This document shows positions 1 to 8,000 of a stretch of 64,000 nucleotides of DNA, one piece after another (the stretch's first letter is position 1; the number at the start of each line of letters is the position of its first letter). The position numbers were made by a program, and so were the translations under genes. The notes beneath the pieces were generated by a model. The model was not told the DNA's origin. It worked only from the letters and a program-made list of their open reading frames with translations, and ran no database searches. The DNA comes from Litorivivens lipolytica. Its GTDB lineage: Bacteria; Pseudomonadota; Gammaproteobacteria; Pseudomonadales; Spongiibacteraceae. The DNA is taken from the NCBI RefSeq assembly GCF_014191715.1, contig NZ_JACHWY010000001.1:1178001-1242000 (forward strand). The letters run 5' to 3'.

Positions 1-1
1 C

Positions 2-331
2 AAGCGCTGTCGCAGCACCATCAAACGTGTACGTAACGCACTCGATGCCCCCTCGGGCGAGCTCACGCTCGACGACGCGCTCTATAGCTTCGATCACAAT
101 GATTTGCTGAACTGGTTAAAAGACCGCGACACACGCCTGCAATGTATTCTGCTGGTTGGCCACAATCCGGCACTGGAAGATCTGCTGGAAGTGCTGACAG
201 GCCAGGGTCACCGCCACTTCCCCACCGCCGGCTTTGCCGAGCTGCAGCTTAAAGTGGAATACTGGGATCAAATACGCGCGGGCTGCGCCGACCTGATACA
301 CTTCGATTCGCCCAAAGATCTACCCGCCTGA
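2..331 (+). CDS. sixA: Phosphohistidine phosphatase SixA-like protein (3' part only)
   Basis: This is the C-terminal part of a histidine-phosphatase-superfamily protein; its start lies before the window. The frame is open from base 2 to the TGA at 331 (109 residues visible). The stretch ILLVGHNPALEDLLEVL holds the second catalytic His of the family (VGHNP motif), and the upstream LTLDDALYS and RVRNAL segments fit the helical insert that precedes it. SixA-type proteins remove phosphate from phosphohistidine, for example on Hpt domains, in the cytoplasm. The N-terminal RHG motif with the nucleophilic His cannot be seen here, so family membership rests on the C-terminal half. The next gene starts 58 bases downstream on the same strand. 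Confidence 0.8.
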   Translation, partial: KRCRSTIKRVRNALDAPSGELTLDDALYSFDHNDLLNWLKDRDTRLQCILLVGHNPALEDLLEVLTGQGHRHFPTAGFAELQLKVEYWDQIRAGCADLIHFDSPKDLPA

Positions 332-389
332 AACTGTCATCTAACGCTGGCACACTGGGGTTCAGGCAGACTGAATAATACGAGTGCGC

Positions 390-1001
390 ATGGCTACTGA
401 AGATTATTACTACCTCAACGATCTAATCATCCTCAAAAAAAAGCACCACCTGATCAAGCACATCACCGACGAGCTGCCGACACCTGAGATTCACGGCACC
501 AAAGTCTGGGGCTCCAGCTTTATGATCATGGACTATCTGAAGAAAAACGAGCCGGAACTGGGCGCGGACATGCTTGAAGTCGGCGCCGGTTGGGGTTTGC
601 TTTCGATATTTTGCGCCAAACACTTTGAAGCAAACGTCACGGCGACCGACGCCGACCCACACGTGTTCCCGTTTTTGGAAACTCATAGTCTGCTCAATGA
701 TGTCGAAGTGGAAACCGTCGTTGCGCGTTATGAAGAATTGAAAGTCAAAGACCTGAAAGGCTTTGATTATGTGCTGGGCGGCGATATCTGTTTCTGGGAT
801 GAATTGATCGAGCCACTCTACAGCCTGGTAAAAAGGTCCGTTAAAGCCAAAGTCGGCACGATTATTATTGCAGACCCCGGTCGCCCACCCTTTCTGGAGC
901 TCGCCAAACGCTGCGCTAAAGACTTCGGTGGCGAACTGCTTGACGGCGACATCAGCAAGCCGCGCAAGGTCACCGGCAATCTGCTTGTCGTAAAAACCTA
1001 G
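390..1001 (+). CDS. Class I SAM-dependent methyltransferase (METTL21/Nnt1-like fold)
   Basis: A 203-residue Rossmann-fold methyltransferase. Motif I is EVGAGWG at about residues 63-69, and the acidic end of beta-2 (TDAD, about 86-89) should bind the SAM ribose. An in-frame GTG lies six bases upstream at 384; I chose the ATG because it opens the conserved-looking N-terminus. The sequence resembles the METTL21/nicotinamide-N-methyltransferase-like group, several members of which methylate protein lysines, but the substrate cannot be read from sequence. Its last four bases overlap the 3' end of ppk on the opposite strand, so the two genes converge. Another protein of this broad class lies at 62546-63235. 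Confidence 0.8.
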   Translation: MATEDYYYLNDLIILKKKHHLIKHITDELPTPEIHGTKVWGSSFMIMDYLKKNEPELGADMLEVGAGWGLLSIFCAKHFEANVTATDADPHVFPFLETHSLLNDVEVETVVARYEELKVKDLKGFDYVLGGDICFWDELIEPLYSLVKRSVKAKVGTIIIADPGRPPFLELAKRCAKDFGGELLDGDISKPRKVTGNLLVVKT

Positions 1002-3103
1002 TCACCGTTTGGCGGGCGATAGCTAAGCTTGCGCAGACGCGGTAGGCGGCCCTTGCTCAGGTAGCGGTGAATAGCCTCTTGCGAACGAATACGCTTGGTT
1101 TTCTTTTTGCGCGGCAAACGCAAGCGATTGACCAGATTCGACTCCAGCACCCGCGCCTTTACGTTATCTGCCCACTGAATATCGAGAATATCCTGCAGGG
1201 TTTTCTTCGCCACCGGGTCGTAGACCGGGCACATCACTTCTACCCGGTAATCAATATTGCGCGTCATCAAATCCGCCGATGACAAAAAGTATCGGGGGTC
1301 ACCGCCGTTATAAAACATGTACACGCGCGGGTGCTCCAGAAAACGATCGACGATACTGATCGCTTCAATATTGTCGCTAACGCCTTTGATACCGGGCACC
1401 AGTGAGCACATGCCACGCACAATCAGCCGGATCGGCACACCTGCCTGACTCGCTTCGTAGAGCTTATCGATCAAGTCAGAATCCACAAGGTTGTTGCACT
1501 TAAAGGTCAAACCGGAGTCCTCGCCCCCCTTCGCGGCTTCGACTTCCTGATCAATCATGCCCAACAGGCGTTCACGGCTGTTGATCGGCGACACAACCAG
1601 ATGTTTGTAGTCCGGACGACGATAGTTGTAGCGAATAAACTCGAAGGTCTTGGCGGCCTCTTCACCAATTTCCTGATCGTAGGTCAGCAGACTGAAATCC
1701 GTATAGACCTCCGCGGTCTTTTCATTGAAATTTCCGGTGCCAATATGGGTGTAATAACGGGCCGTGTTATTTTCCTGGCGGGTAATGGAGATGAGCTTGC
1801 CGTGCACTTTCAGCCCCGGCACGCCGAAAATCACGTTTACCCCACCCTCCTGCAGGCGATGGGACAACGCCAGATTGGCCTCCTCATCGAAACGCGCCTG
1901 CAACTCAACCACCACCGTCACGTCTTTGTGATTGGCCACGGCGTTAATCAGTGCATCTACCACATGAGAGTTCGACGCCACCCGATACAGACTCACAGAA
2001 ATCGAACGCACCGCTGGATCAATCGCCGCCGTACGCAGCAGGTTAATTACGTAGGTAAAACTGTGGTAAGGGTAGTAGAGCAGCACATCCTGCTGGGCAA
2101 TGGCATCAAAAATATTGTCGTGAGCATCAATTGCCGGCACCGGAATTTTCGGCAATGGCTTCAATTCCAGATAGGCTGGCCCGAGGTTAGGGAAGCCCAT
2201 AAAATCCTTTGAATTGTGGTAACGCCCGCCCGGCAACACGGAGTCGAGACGACCGAGGCCAAGGCGGCGCGCCAGATAGTCGCGCAGGTCTTCGGGCATA
2301 TCACTGTCGTACACAAAACGCACTGGGTCGGCTTTACGGCGTCGCTTTAGGCTGCGCTCCATCCGCTCAAAAAAGCTTTCTGTGACCTCCTCACCCAGCT
2401 CCAGCTCCGCATCTCGAGTCAGCTTAATGGTGTAGGCCTCAACGCTATCCAACTGGAAAATGCCGCGAAATACATCGTGCAGACAAACCCGAATCAGGTT
2501 CTCTAGCGCCATCATGACCTTGCCACGCTTGCCCTTGCGCGACGGGATACTGATAAAACGGCTCAGGCGATTCGTGGGCACTTCGAGAATGGCATAGCGC
2601 ACCTGATCTGCCGATACCAACTTGATGGCCAGATAAATAGACGCGTCATTGAGCTCAGGCAACGGGTAGTTATCATCCAGAATGATAGGCACCAACTCCG
2701 GCTGAATGTGCTCGAAAAAGTAATTGCGGGCAAACTCGCGCTGGTGATCGTCCAGTTGGCGCTCGCTAACGAGATAAATACCGCGCTTGCGCAGGTCTTT
2801 CAGCGTGGCGAGATAAATCTGATCGAAGCGGCGCTGCAATTCGACCACTCTGAGTTGGATTTTTTCCAGTAGTTGTTTGAATTCTTCCTGCTTGGAGGGC
2901 GTAGAAAAGGCCGCCAGTCGGCGCACATCAGCCACGCGAACCCGAAAGAATTCATCCATGTTATTGGAGAAGATGCCGAGATAGCGCACCCGCTGAATAA
3001 TGGGTACCGACGCGTCTGCAGCCTCCTGCAGTACGCGCTCATTAAATGATAGCCAACTCAACTCCTTCGGGATCCAGTTATCCCGCACACCTGAGTCAGT
3101 CAT
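998..3103 (-). CDS. ppk: Polyphosphate kinase 1
   Basis: A 701-residue protein, normal length for PPK1, which reversibly polymerises the ATP gamma-phosphate into inorganic polyphosphate. The N-terminus (IPKELSWLSFNERVLQEA) is the classic PPK1 N domain that binds ATP. The phospholipase-D-like C1/C2 domains follow, with VHGKLI around the autophosphorylated His, HIGTGNFNEKTA, and SSADLMTRNID near the C-terminus. The ATG at 3101-3103 is preceded by GGAG at good spacing. It diverges from ppx, and a PHO-box-like site with a -10 hexamer lies upstream on this strand, suggesting PhoB control. The 3' end overlaps the preceding methyltransferase by four bases. Confidence 0.97.
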   Translation of the reverse strand: MTDSGVRDNWIPKELSWLSFNERVLQEAADASVPIIQRVRYLGIFSNNMDEFFRVRVADVRRLAAFSTPSKQEEFKQLLEKIQLRVVELQRRFDQIYLATLKDLRKRGIYLVSERQLDDHQREFARNYFFEHIQPELVPIILDDNYPLPELNDASIYLAIKLVSADQVRYAILEVPTNRLSRFISIPSRKGKRGKVMMALENLIRVCLHDVFRGIFQLDSVEAYTIKLTRDAELELGEEVTESFFERMERSLKRRRKADPVRFVYDSDMPEDLRDYLARRLGLGRLDSVLPGGRYHNSKDFMGFPNLGPAYLELKPLPKIPVPAIDAHDNIFDAIAQQDVLLYYPYHSFTYVINLLRTAAIDPAVRSISVSLYRVASNSHVVDALINAVANHKDVTVVVELQARFDEEANLALSHRLQEGGVNVIFGVPGLKVHGKLISITRQENNTARYYTHIGTGNFNEKTAEVYTDFSLLTYDQEIGEEAAKTFEFIRYNYRRPDYKHLVVSPINSRERLLGMIDQEVEAAKGGEDSGLTFKCNNLVDSDLIDKLYEASQAGVPIRLIVRGMCSLVPGIKGVSDNIEAISIVDRFLEHPRVYMFYNGGDPRYFLSSADLMTRNIDYRVEVMCPVYDPVAKKTLQDILDIQWADNVKARVLESNLVNRLRLPRKKKTKRIRSQEAIHRYLSKGRLPRLRKLSYRPPNGD

Positions 3104-3141
3104 TCAATACTCCATCCACAAAACACAGTGTCCAGCACCAG

Positions 3142-3173
3142 CCTATAGTACGTTTATGTCGACTTTATGACAG
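3142..3173 (-). promoter_or_regulatory. PHO-box-like promoter of ppk
   Basis: Read on the minus strand, 3173-3156 is CTGTCATAAAGTCGACAT. The first 7-mer and the 4-base spacer phase match the PhoB consensus CTGTCAT-N4-CTGTCAT; the second 7-mer matches four of seven. Eight bases further on is TATAGG (3147-3142), a plausible -10. A box replacing the -35 with a nearby -10 is the arrangement of phoA-type promoters. It lies about 55 bases before the ppk start codon. Its control of ppk is inferred from position. Confidence 0.6.
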
Positions 3174-3310
3174 CAATGCAGATTGCCGAAAAGAGGTCTT
3201 GCGACATATTTCCTGCGATAGCTTCCAAGGGCGGTCGCAATCCCTAAAGGCTGCCGCTACACTGCAGAAAAGCCTTTGCCCTGCCGCTTAACCGGAGTTT
3301 GCGGAACCCC

Positions 3311-4807
3311 ATGCCATCTGACGACAAGCCGGAAGTCTATGCCGCCCTGGATCTGGGCTCCAACAGCTTTCACCTGCTGATTGCTCGCTTCGACCAAAGC
3401 AAACTGATCATTATTGACACTCACAAAGACATGGTTCGCTTTGCGGCCGGCTTGGATAAACACAATACCTTGTCGGACGAGGCCATTGAACGCGCCCTCG
3501 CCAGCCTGAAAAAAATGGCCGAGCGCCTGTGCGGAGTGCCTGCAGACCACATCCGTATTGTAGGCACCAACACGCTGCGCAGTGCCATCAATGCAGAGAG
3601 CTTCATTTCACAGGCAGAGAACATTCTGCCCTCCCCGATCAATATTATCTCGGGTACGGAAGAGGCCCGTCTGATTTACCTGGGAGTGGCGAATGATTTT
3701 TCACCCGGCGATTCGCGGAGACTGGTAGTCGATATCGGCGGCGGCTCCACCGAGCTCGTGGTTGGGGCACAGAAACCGCAACTGATGGAAAGTCTGGATA
3801 TGGGCTGCGTCAGCTTCAGCCGCCGCTACTTTCCGGACGGCAAGCTCAGTGAGTCCGCCTTCAAAAAAGCCCACAACGCAGCAGCCCGCGAACTCGCCCC
3901 ATACATAGAAGCCTTTCGCGGCACCTGGGACGAAGCGGTTGGTGCCTCCGGCACCATTCGCACCATTGGCCGCATTGTGCGAGATAATGCCCTCGGCGAC
4001 AGCAGCGTTATCACCCGCAAAAGCCTTACCGCCCTTCGCGATACCCTGCTCGAGTTTAAATCCTGCGAAGACGTCGACCTCAAAGGCCTTAGCAACGAAC
4101 GCCAGAGCGTGCTACCTGGAGGGCTATCGATTCTGCTTGCCCTGTTTGAGGAACTCGACATCAACCAGATGCAGACCTCCGATTACGCCATTCGCGAAGG
4201 CATTATTCACGACCTCGCCGGCCGCCTGCACCACCACGACACCCGCGAAAGCACCATCAACCACTTGGTCGGGCAATATCATGTAGACACCTCGCAGGCC
4301 CAGCGCATTTGCAAGCTAGCACTTCGCTGGTTGCCGGGTGTAAAAAAAGAGCTCAAAACCGAACCGACTGAGGCAGAGCTTCAGCTGCGCTGGGCGTCTG
4401 CCCTCCATGAGATTGGCCTCGCCATTGCCCACGGCGGCTACCACAAGCACGGCGCCTATATTTTAAACAACGCCGACATGCCCGGCTTCTCCCGACAGGA
4501 GCAGGCGCGGCTGGCCTTTCTTGTACTCAATCACCGCCGTAAACCGAAAATCAGCGACGCCCCCTCCAGCCTGAAACCCGACTGGCTGCTGGTCGCCCTG
4601 TTTCGTCTCGCCTGCATCCTTCACCGTCGCCGCCAGAGCCGCAGCATCCCGAAAGAAGTGACGCTAAACGCCACCGGCAAGAAAGCTCTGACCCTCACTG
4701 CCCCGGAAAGCTGGCTGAATCAAAACCCCCTAACTCGCGCCGATTTGGACGACGAACAGGAACTCATCGCCCTCGCAGGCGTCCAACTCAACATAGAAGC
4801 CGTATAA
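3311..4807 (+). CDS. ppx: Exopolyphosphatase (Ppx/GppA family)
   Basis: A 498-residue member of the ASKHA-fold Ppx/GppA family, which removes terminal phosphates from polyphosphate or hydrolyses pppGpp. The N-terminus has ALDLGSNSFHLLIA, and DIGGGSTELVV around residue 145 supplies the second phosphate-binding loop. SGTEEARLIYLG and GASGTIRTI are further family motifs. The last ~200 residues form the HD-like helical domain. An in-frame TTG at 3299 would add four residues; I prefer the ATG at 3311, which has GCGGAA just upstream. It is divergent from ppk, the usual pairing of polyphosphate synthesis and breakdown. Ppx and GppA are hard to separate by eye; the ppk context favours Ppx. Confidence 0.95.
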   Translation: MPSDDKPEVYAALDLGSNSFHLLIARFDQSKLIIIDTHKDMVRFAAGLDKHNTLSDEAIERALASLKKMAERLCGVPADHIRIVGTNTLRSAINAESFISQAENILPSPINIISGTEEARLIYLGVANDFSPGDSRRLVVDIGGGSTELVVGAQKPQLMESLDMGCVSFSRRYFPDGKLSESAFKKAHNAAARELAPYIEAFRGTWDEAVGASGTIRTIGRIVRDNALGDSSVITRKSLTALRDTLLEFKSCEDVDLKGLSNERQSVLPGGLSILLALFEELDINQMQTSDYAIREGIIHDLAGRLHHHDTRESTINHLVGQYHVDTSQAQRICKLALRWLPGVKKELKTEPTEAELQLRWASALHEIGLAIAHGGYHKHGAYILNNADMPGFSRQEQARLAFLVLNHRRKPKISDAPSSLKPDWLLVALFRLACILHRRRQSRSIPKEVTLNATGKKALTLTAPESWLNQNPLTRADLDDEQELIALAGVQLNIEAV

Positions 4808-4810
4808 ACC

Positions 4811-4839
4811 ATGACGCCACAGCAACAGTCAGTTACAAT
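4811..4839 (+). promoter_or_regulatory. Candidate sigma-70 promoter of ssrA
   Basis: ATGACG (4811-4816) and TACAAT (4834-4839) are separated by 17 bases, and the -10 lies 15 bases before the mature tmRNA 5' end at 4855. That leaves room for a short leader removed by RNase P. The -35 matches four of six consensus bases. Confidence 0.5.
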
Positions 4840-4854
4840 ACGGGTTCAGGTTTT

Positions 4855-5211
4855 GGGGCCGATTTGGATTCGACGCCGGTAACAAAACCGTGAGTGCATG
4901 CCGTGATGACAGCGAATCACGTTAATCCAAAGCTGTTATCTTATAGTTGCCAACGACGACAACTACGCTCTAGCGGCCTAAACCCCGCTAGCGGTCGATA
5001 GCAAGGTGCCCATACCGCGTTATTGACTGTCATATAGAATGGGATCGCAGCAAAGTGTGCCTGTCACGGAGCTGTTAAACTTTAAGCAGGCTCGCCGACC
5101 ACGTCCTGACCGTTGGGCTGTGTGAGGCTAAATCAATAAACGGAAACTAAGCATGTAGAGCTCTCGGCAGAGTGCTGACGGACGGGGGTTCAAATCCCCC
5201 CGGCTCCACCA
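4855..5211 (+). ncRNA. ssrA: Transfer-messenger RNA (tmRNA)
   Basis: The 5' end GGGGCCGATTTGGATTCGACG and the 3' end GGTTCAAATCCCCCCGGCTCC followed by ACCA form the tRNA-Ala-like domain; the acceptor stem GGGGCCG/CGGCTCC has the G3-U70 type wobble used by AlaRS. The open reading frame begins with resume codon GCC at 4949-4951 and ends at TAA 4979-4981, encoding the tag ANDDNYALAA, the degradation tag I recall for Pseudomonas-like gammaproteobacteria. The product rescues stalled ribosomes with SmpB (smpB is not in this window). The 357-base length is normal for a one-piece tmRNA. Minus-strand reading of this region gives only a spurious ORF. Confidence 0.98.
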
Positions 5212-5243
5212 ATTACCCTTCCAGGACATTCCGAAGAAGACCG

Positions 5244-5269
5244 AAACCCCCGCCAAATGCGGGGTTTTT
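5244..5269 (+). terminator. Rho-independent terminator of ssrA
   Basis: An inverted repeat (CCCCGC / GCGGGG around a CAAAT loop, extended imperfectly by A-T pairs) is followed by TTTTTG. It lies about 33 bases after the tmRNA CCA end, on the strand of ssrA. Confidence 0.75.
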
Positions 5270-5279
5270 GCTTTAATAA

Positions 5280-5335
5280 GCCCCCATATTCCGAGGGAAT
5301 TCGGTACACCTGGGGGCATATTTGGGGCATCTGGC
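5280..5335. repeat. Short G-rich direct repeats behind ssrA, possible remnant of an integration site
   Basis: TGGGGGCAT (5311-5319) and TTGGGGCAT (5322-5330) are near-identical repeats 11 bases apart, with GCCCCCATA (5280-5288) upstream. Repeats of this style occur as arm-type sites beside tyrosine-integrase genes, and ssrA 3' ends are common integration targets. No integrase gene is present. The rest of 5270-5394 holds nothing I recognise. Confidence 0.3.
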
Positions 5336-5394
5336 GGATTTCCTAGAAAGGCACACACCGTAATGACGCAATGCCCAGAGCTTTTAAACAAAAG

Positions 5395-6330
5395 CTACCA
5401 TACTTTGTGCAGTTGCAGTCTGGAGTAGCAATATCGGTAGTCACTGGCTTGAGCGGCAAAGCTGACATCGCCGGTGTTTTTACAGCCCAGCGTCAATTCG
5501 TGTCCGACGCTGTCGGTAAACCAACCACGCGCCTTAAATTCAGCCAAATACAGGTCCTGAGAAAATTCTCGGTTTACCTCCTGCTTCCCTGCCCCTAGCT
5601 GCAAACTCAGCGCATGACTTTCCTCGAAAATAGTACCTCGAAAAGTCACCAATGCAAGTGACTCTGTGAGCCTATCCGGACTGAAATAACCATCACCATT
5701 AAATTCAGCCGTTAGAACCTTGTAGCGTAATTCCGCCATAAACCAAGGTACGGAAGTAACCTCCCAAAGCATGCGTGCTACTTTGCCTGTTCGCGAGTTA
5801 TGGTCACTGAATCGCTGACCGAAGAATGCGCCTACCAATGTCAGCTCGGGATGCAATTTATAGTCAGACGATATACCGAAAGTTTTAACCCAAAGATTTT
5901 GCTCAATTGCTCGCGTGGTATCGACGATATCTCGCTCAGCAAACACTTCCGCGTAAAGCCTGGGGTTGGGTGTAATAACTAAAGCAGTGCTTCCGGTCCA
6001 CGGCGACCAATCGGTGTCTAACAGCTTGGCAGCCTGTGCACGCAAGACGACTGCCTGATTGAGTGGCTGCTGCATCTCTACAGCCACGCCACTGTAAGTA
6101 GATTCACCCTGACGATCCCGTATCTGGCGGCTCCCAACACCGAAACCCCAATAGCTCGGGCTTTCTCGCGTCCCCCTGTCATAACGATACTTCAAGTAGT
6201 AGCTATCATGTTTTGCACGATCTGAATCGCGAGCAATATTTGTATCTATAGTCAGGCGCTCACGAGCAACAGAAAAATTCGGCACGACCAACACAGCACC
6301 GAGAAAGACGGCGATGCAAAACCTCACCAA
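5395..6330 (-). CDS. Predicted outer-membrane beta-barrel protein of an exopolysaccharide cassette
   Basis: A 311-residue protein with an N-terminal signal peptide (hydrophobic FCIAVFLGAVLVV, likely cut after SVA) followed by alternating polar/aromatic strands and a C-terminal aromatic residue (LQLHKVW), typical of outer-membrane barrels. I do not recognise the family. It starts inside the end of the glycosyltransferase gene (overlap of seven bases), so the two are probably translated together, and it may export or interact with the polymer made by that enzyme, as PgaA does for PgaC; it lacks PgaA's TPR region. Start is TTG at 6330 or GTG at 6327, both behind GAGGAAAAG. Base composition is more A/T-rich than neighbouring core genes. 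Confidence 0.65.
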   Translation of the reverse strand: MVRFCIAVFLGAVLVVPNFSVARERLTIDTNIARDSDRAKHDSYYLKYRYDRGTRESPSYWGFGVGSRQIRDRQGESTYSGVAVEMQQPLNQAVVLRAQAAKLLDTDWSPWTGSTALVITPNPRLYAEVFAERDIVDTTRAIEQNLWVKTFGISSDYKLHPELTLVGAFFGQRFSDHNSRTGKVARMLWEVTSVPWFMAELRYKVLTAEFNGDGYFSPDRLTESLALVTFRGTIFEESHALSLQLGAGKQEVNREFSQDLYLAEFKARGWFTDSVGHELTLGCKNTGDVSFAAQASDYRYCYSRLQLHKVW

Positions 6331-7703
6331 CTTTTCCTCAGGTTAAACATTTCAGATGCATAACCAACGATGCAAGCGGGAGCTAGGATTGCCTGATACC
6401 CAAGCATGAAAACTAACGCTCCCAGTATATTTCGACGCACTTTGAGTCCATATTGGTTAAATACTGACACTTGTTTCACGTACATCAGCAAATTCAGGAT
6501 AAGTATCAATGGCAGTAAGAGCAATGTCACGATACTAGCCACGGCGTAGTATTTAAAGAAAATCGCGCCCAGAACACCGGGCAGGAAAATAAAAAGATAA
6601 ATACAATCCAGATAGGGGAAAAGAACATTAAGCCAAACAAACGGCGTATTCAAACGCAGCTGAATCAGTACACGAGGAGAGCGTTTAAAAGCCTCAATCA
6701 AGCCGCGCGACCAACGCTTTCTCTGATTGTAGAATGTCCTGTAATCTTCGGGCACATTAGTAAACGCAAAAGCATTTTCGGCGAACCCGACCCTATATCC
6801 TTTTTCGATAATCTTCCATGTAAGGACAATATCTTCCCCAACCGTATCCCGCCAACCATCAATTTCTTCGAGCGCAGATTTGTTGTAAACCGAAAATGCG
6901 CCTTGCGCGACTAACGTCCCCTGCAATAGTGACTGAATGCGTTTGACGACGGAAATGCCCAGAAAATAGTCCCACTCCTGCAACTTTGCGAGCATATTCT
7001 TTCGAGAGTTACGGACAAGAACACACCCTGCGGTAGAAGCCGTCCGACTTGGGCTACGAACATGATTGGTTACGATATTCAGAAGTGCTTCACCAAAAAG
7101 CATGGAATCCGCATCAACTGTAGCAACGAGATCGTATTTTGCTTGCATTAAGCCTTGATTCAAGGCCGCCGCTTTACCCGCATTCTTTGGACAATCGATT
7201 AGCTCAAGCGTGTAATGCACCTGCAAGCGCTCAACCAAGACCTGAAACTCCCTGACGATCTCAGCTGTGCGATCCTGTGAGCCATCGTTGATAACAACAA
7301 TCTGGAGAGGACCGGGGTAATTCTGACTATAAATTGACCCAAGTGTGCCATAGATAGAATCTTCTTCATTATAGGCAGCAATCAGGATACTTAAACCCGG
7401 CGCTTGTTCTAACGGTTTGAACTTGGGACGCCAGTCGAAAAGCAAACCAGCGATGAGAAAAGCGTTGATATAACCGGGAATCAGCGCGATACCGGCGACA
7501 ACCAGCCACGCTGCCACGAGCCCGATATCGTTGGCGAGTGCGTTAATCCATGGAATAGCAAGATATAGACTTCCACCCATCCACAGCGCCGCAAATACAA
7601 GCATAAACGCGAGTCGAGTCGCGACTGTGAGATAGCGCTTGCGACCACTTTGAGACTCCGCGGCCAACTCGCTGTCTAGTGCAGTAACAACGGTCATAAC
7701 CAC
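6324..7703 (-). CDS. Processive family 2 glycosyltransferase, PgaC/IcaA-like
   Basis: A 459-residue inner-membrane glycosyltransferase. Two N-terminal membrane segments (about residues 27-75) precede a GT-A domain with AAYNEED, VVINDGS and the DADS metal-binding motif. VGEDIVLTW supplies the catalytic-base region and QRKRW is the Q(Q/R)xRW motif of processive beta-glycan synthases. Several membrane helices follow. This order matches the poly-beta-1,6-GlcNAc synthase PgaC/IcaA and relatives, so it probably extrudes a beta-linked exopolysaccharide. No PgaB deacetylase or PgaD is beside it, so the polymer is uncertain. RBS GGAG lies before the ATG at 7701-7703. Confidence 0.85.
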   Translation of the reverse strand: MVMTVVTALDSELAAESQSGRKRYLTVATRLAFMLVFAALWMGGSLYLAIPWINALANDIGLVAAWLVVAGIALIPGYINAFLIAGLLFDWRPKFKPLEQAPGLSILIAAYNEEDSIYGTLGSIYSQNYPGPLQIVVINDGSQDRTAEIVREFQVLVERLQVHYTLELIDCPKNAGKAAALNQGLMQAKYDLVATVDADSMLFGEALLNIVTNHVRSPSRTASTAGCVLVRNSRKNMLAKLQEWDYFLGISVVKRIQSLLQGTLVAQGAFSVYNKSALEEIDGWRDTVGEDIVLTWKIIEKGYRVGFAENAFAFTNVPEDYRTFYNQRKRWSRGLIEAFKRSPRVLIQLRLNTPFVWLNVLFPYLDCIYLFIFLPGVLGAIFFKYYAVASIVTLLLLPLILILNLLMYVKQVSVFNQYGLKVRRNILGALVFMLGYQAILAPACIVGYASEMFNLRKSW

Positions 7704-7714
7704 TCCGCGGACAG

Positions 7715-7726
7715 GTTAGCGCTAAC
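7715..7726. promoter_or_regulatory. 12-bp perfect palindrome before the glycosyltransferase; possible operator
   Basis: GTTAGCGCTAAC is a perfect palindrome centred about 17 bases upstream of the glycosyltransferase start codon, next to a second short one (TCCGCGGA). It could be an operator in the leader. The remaining gap 7727-8000 separates two divergent genes and must hold both promoters, but I could not pick convincing hexamers. A weak minus-strand ORF at 7798-8019 there has no coding features. Confidence 0.35.
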
Positions 7727-8000
7727 TATTGCTCATTATGCAAAGCAAGAGCTATTGTGGTTTTTACTTATACTGACTGCTGTACTATGCCGTGGACTTA
7801 AGTGACGGAGACTAGATTACGAAGGCTCGTCGCCCTGTGCTTATCATACGTCGCATGAAGACAAGGCATCTCTTGAGCCTCAAAGGAAGCTCTCTCTTCT
7901 AGGTGAAACCTTACCCAAATATTCCCTTTTCCATTGCCCGCCTTTTTTACACTCCGTACCCTTAACCTGATCGGAGGAACAACGGGGATACAATCAGTGT

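Noticed and set aside
1601-2212. 203-residue plus-strand ORF inside ppk
   Set aside because: Antisense shadow of ppk, without RBS or recognisable features.
5128-5391. 87-residue minus-strand ORF over the end of ssrA
   Set aside because: It is the antisense of the tmRNA 3' domain and terminator; the SRGDLNPRPSA-type string is the well-known translation artefact of RNA genes read backwards.
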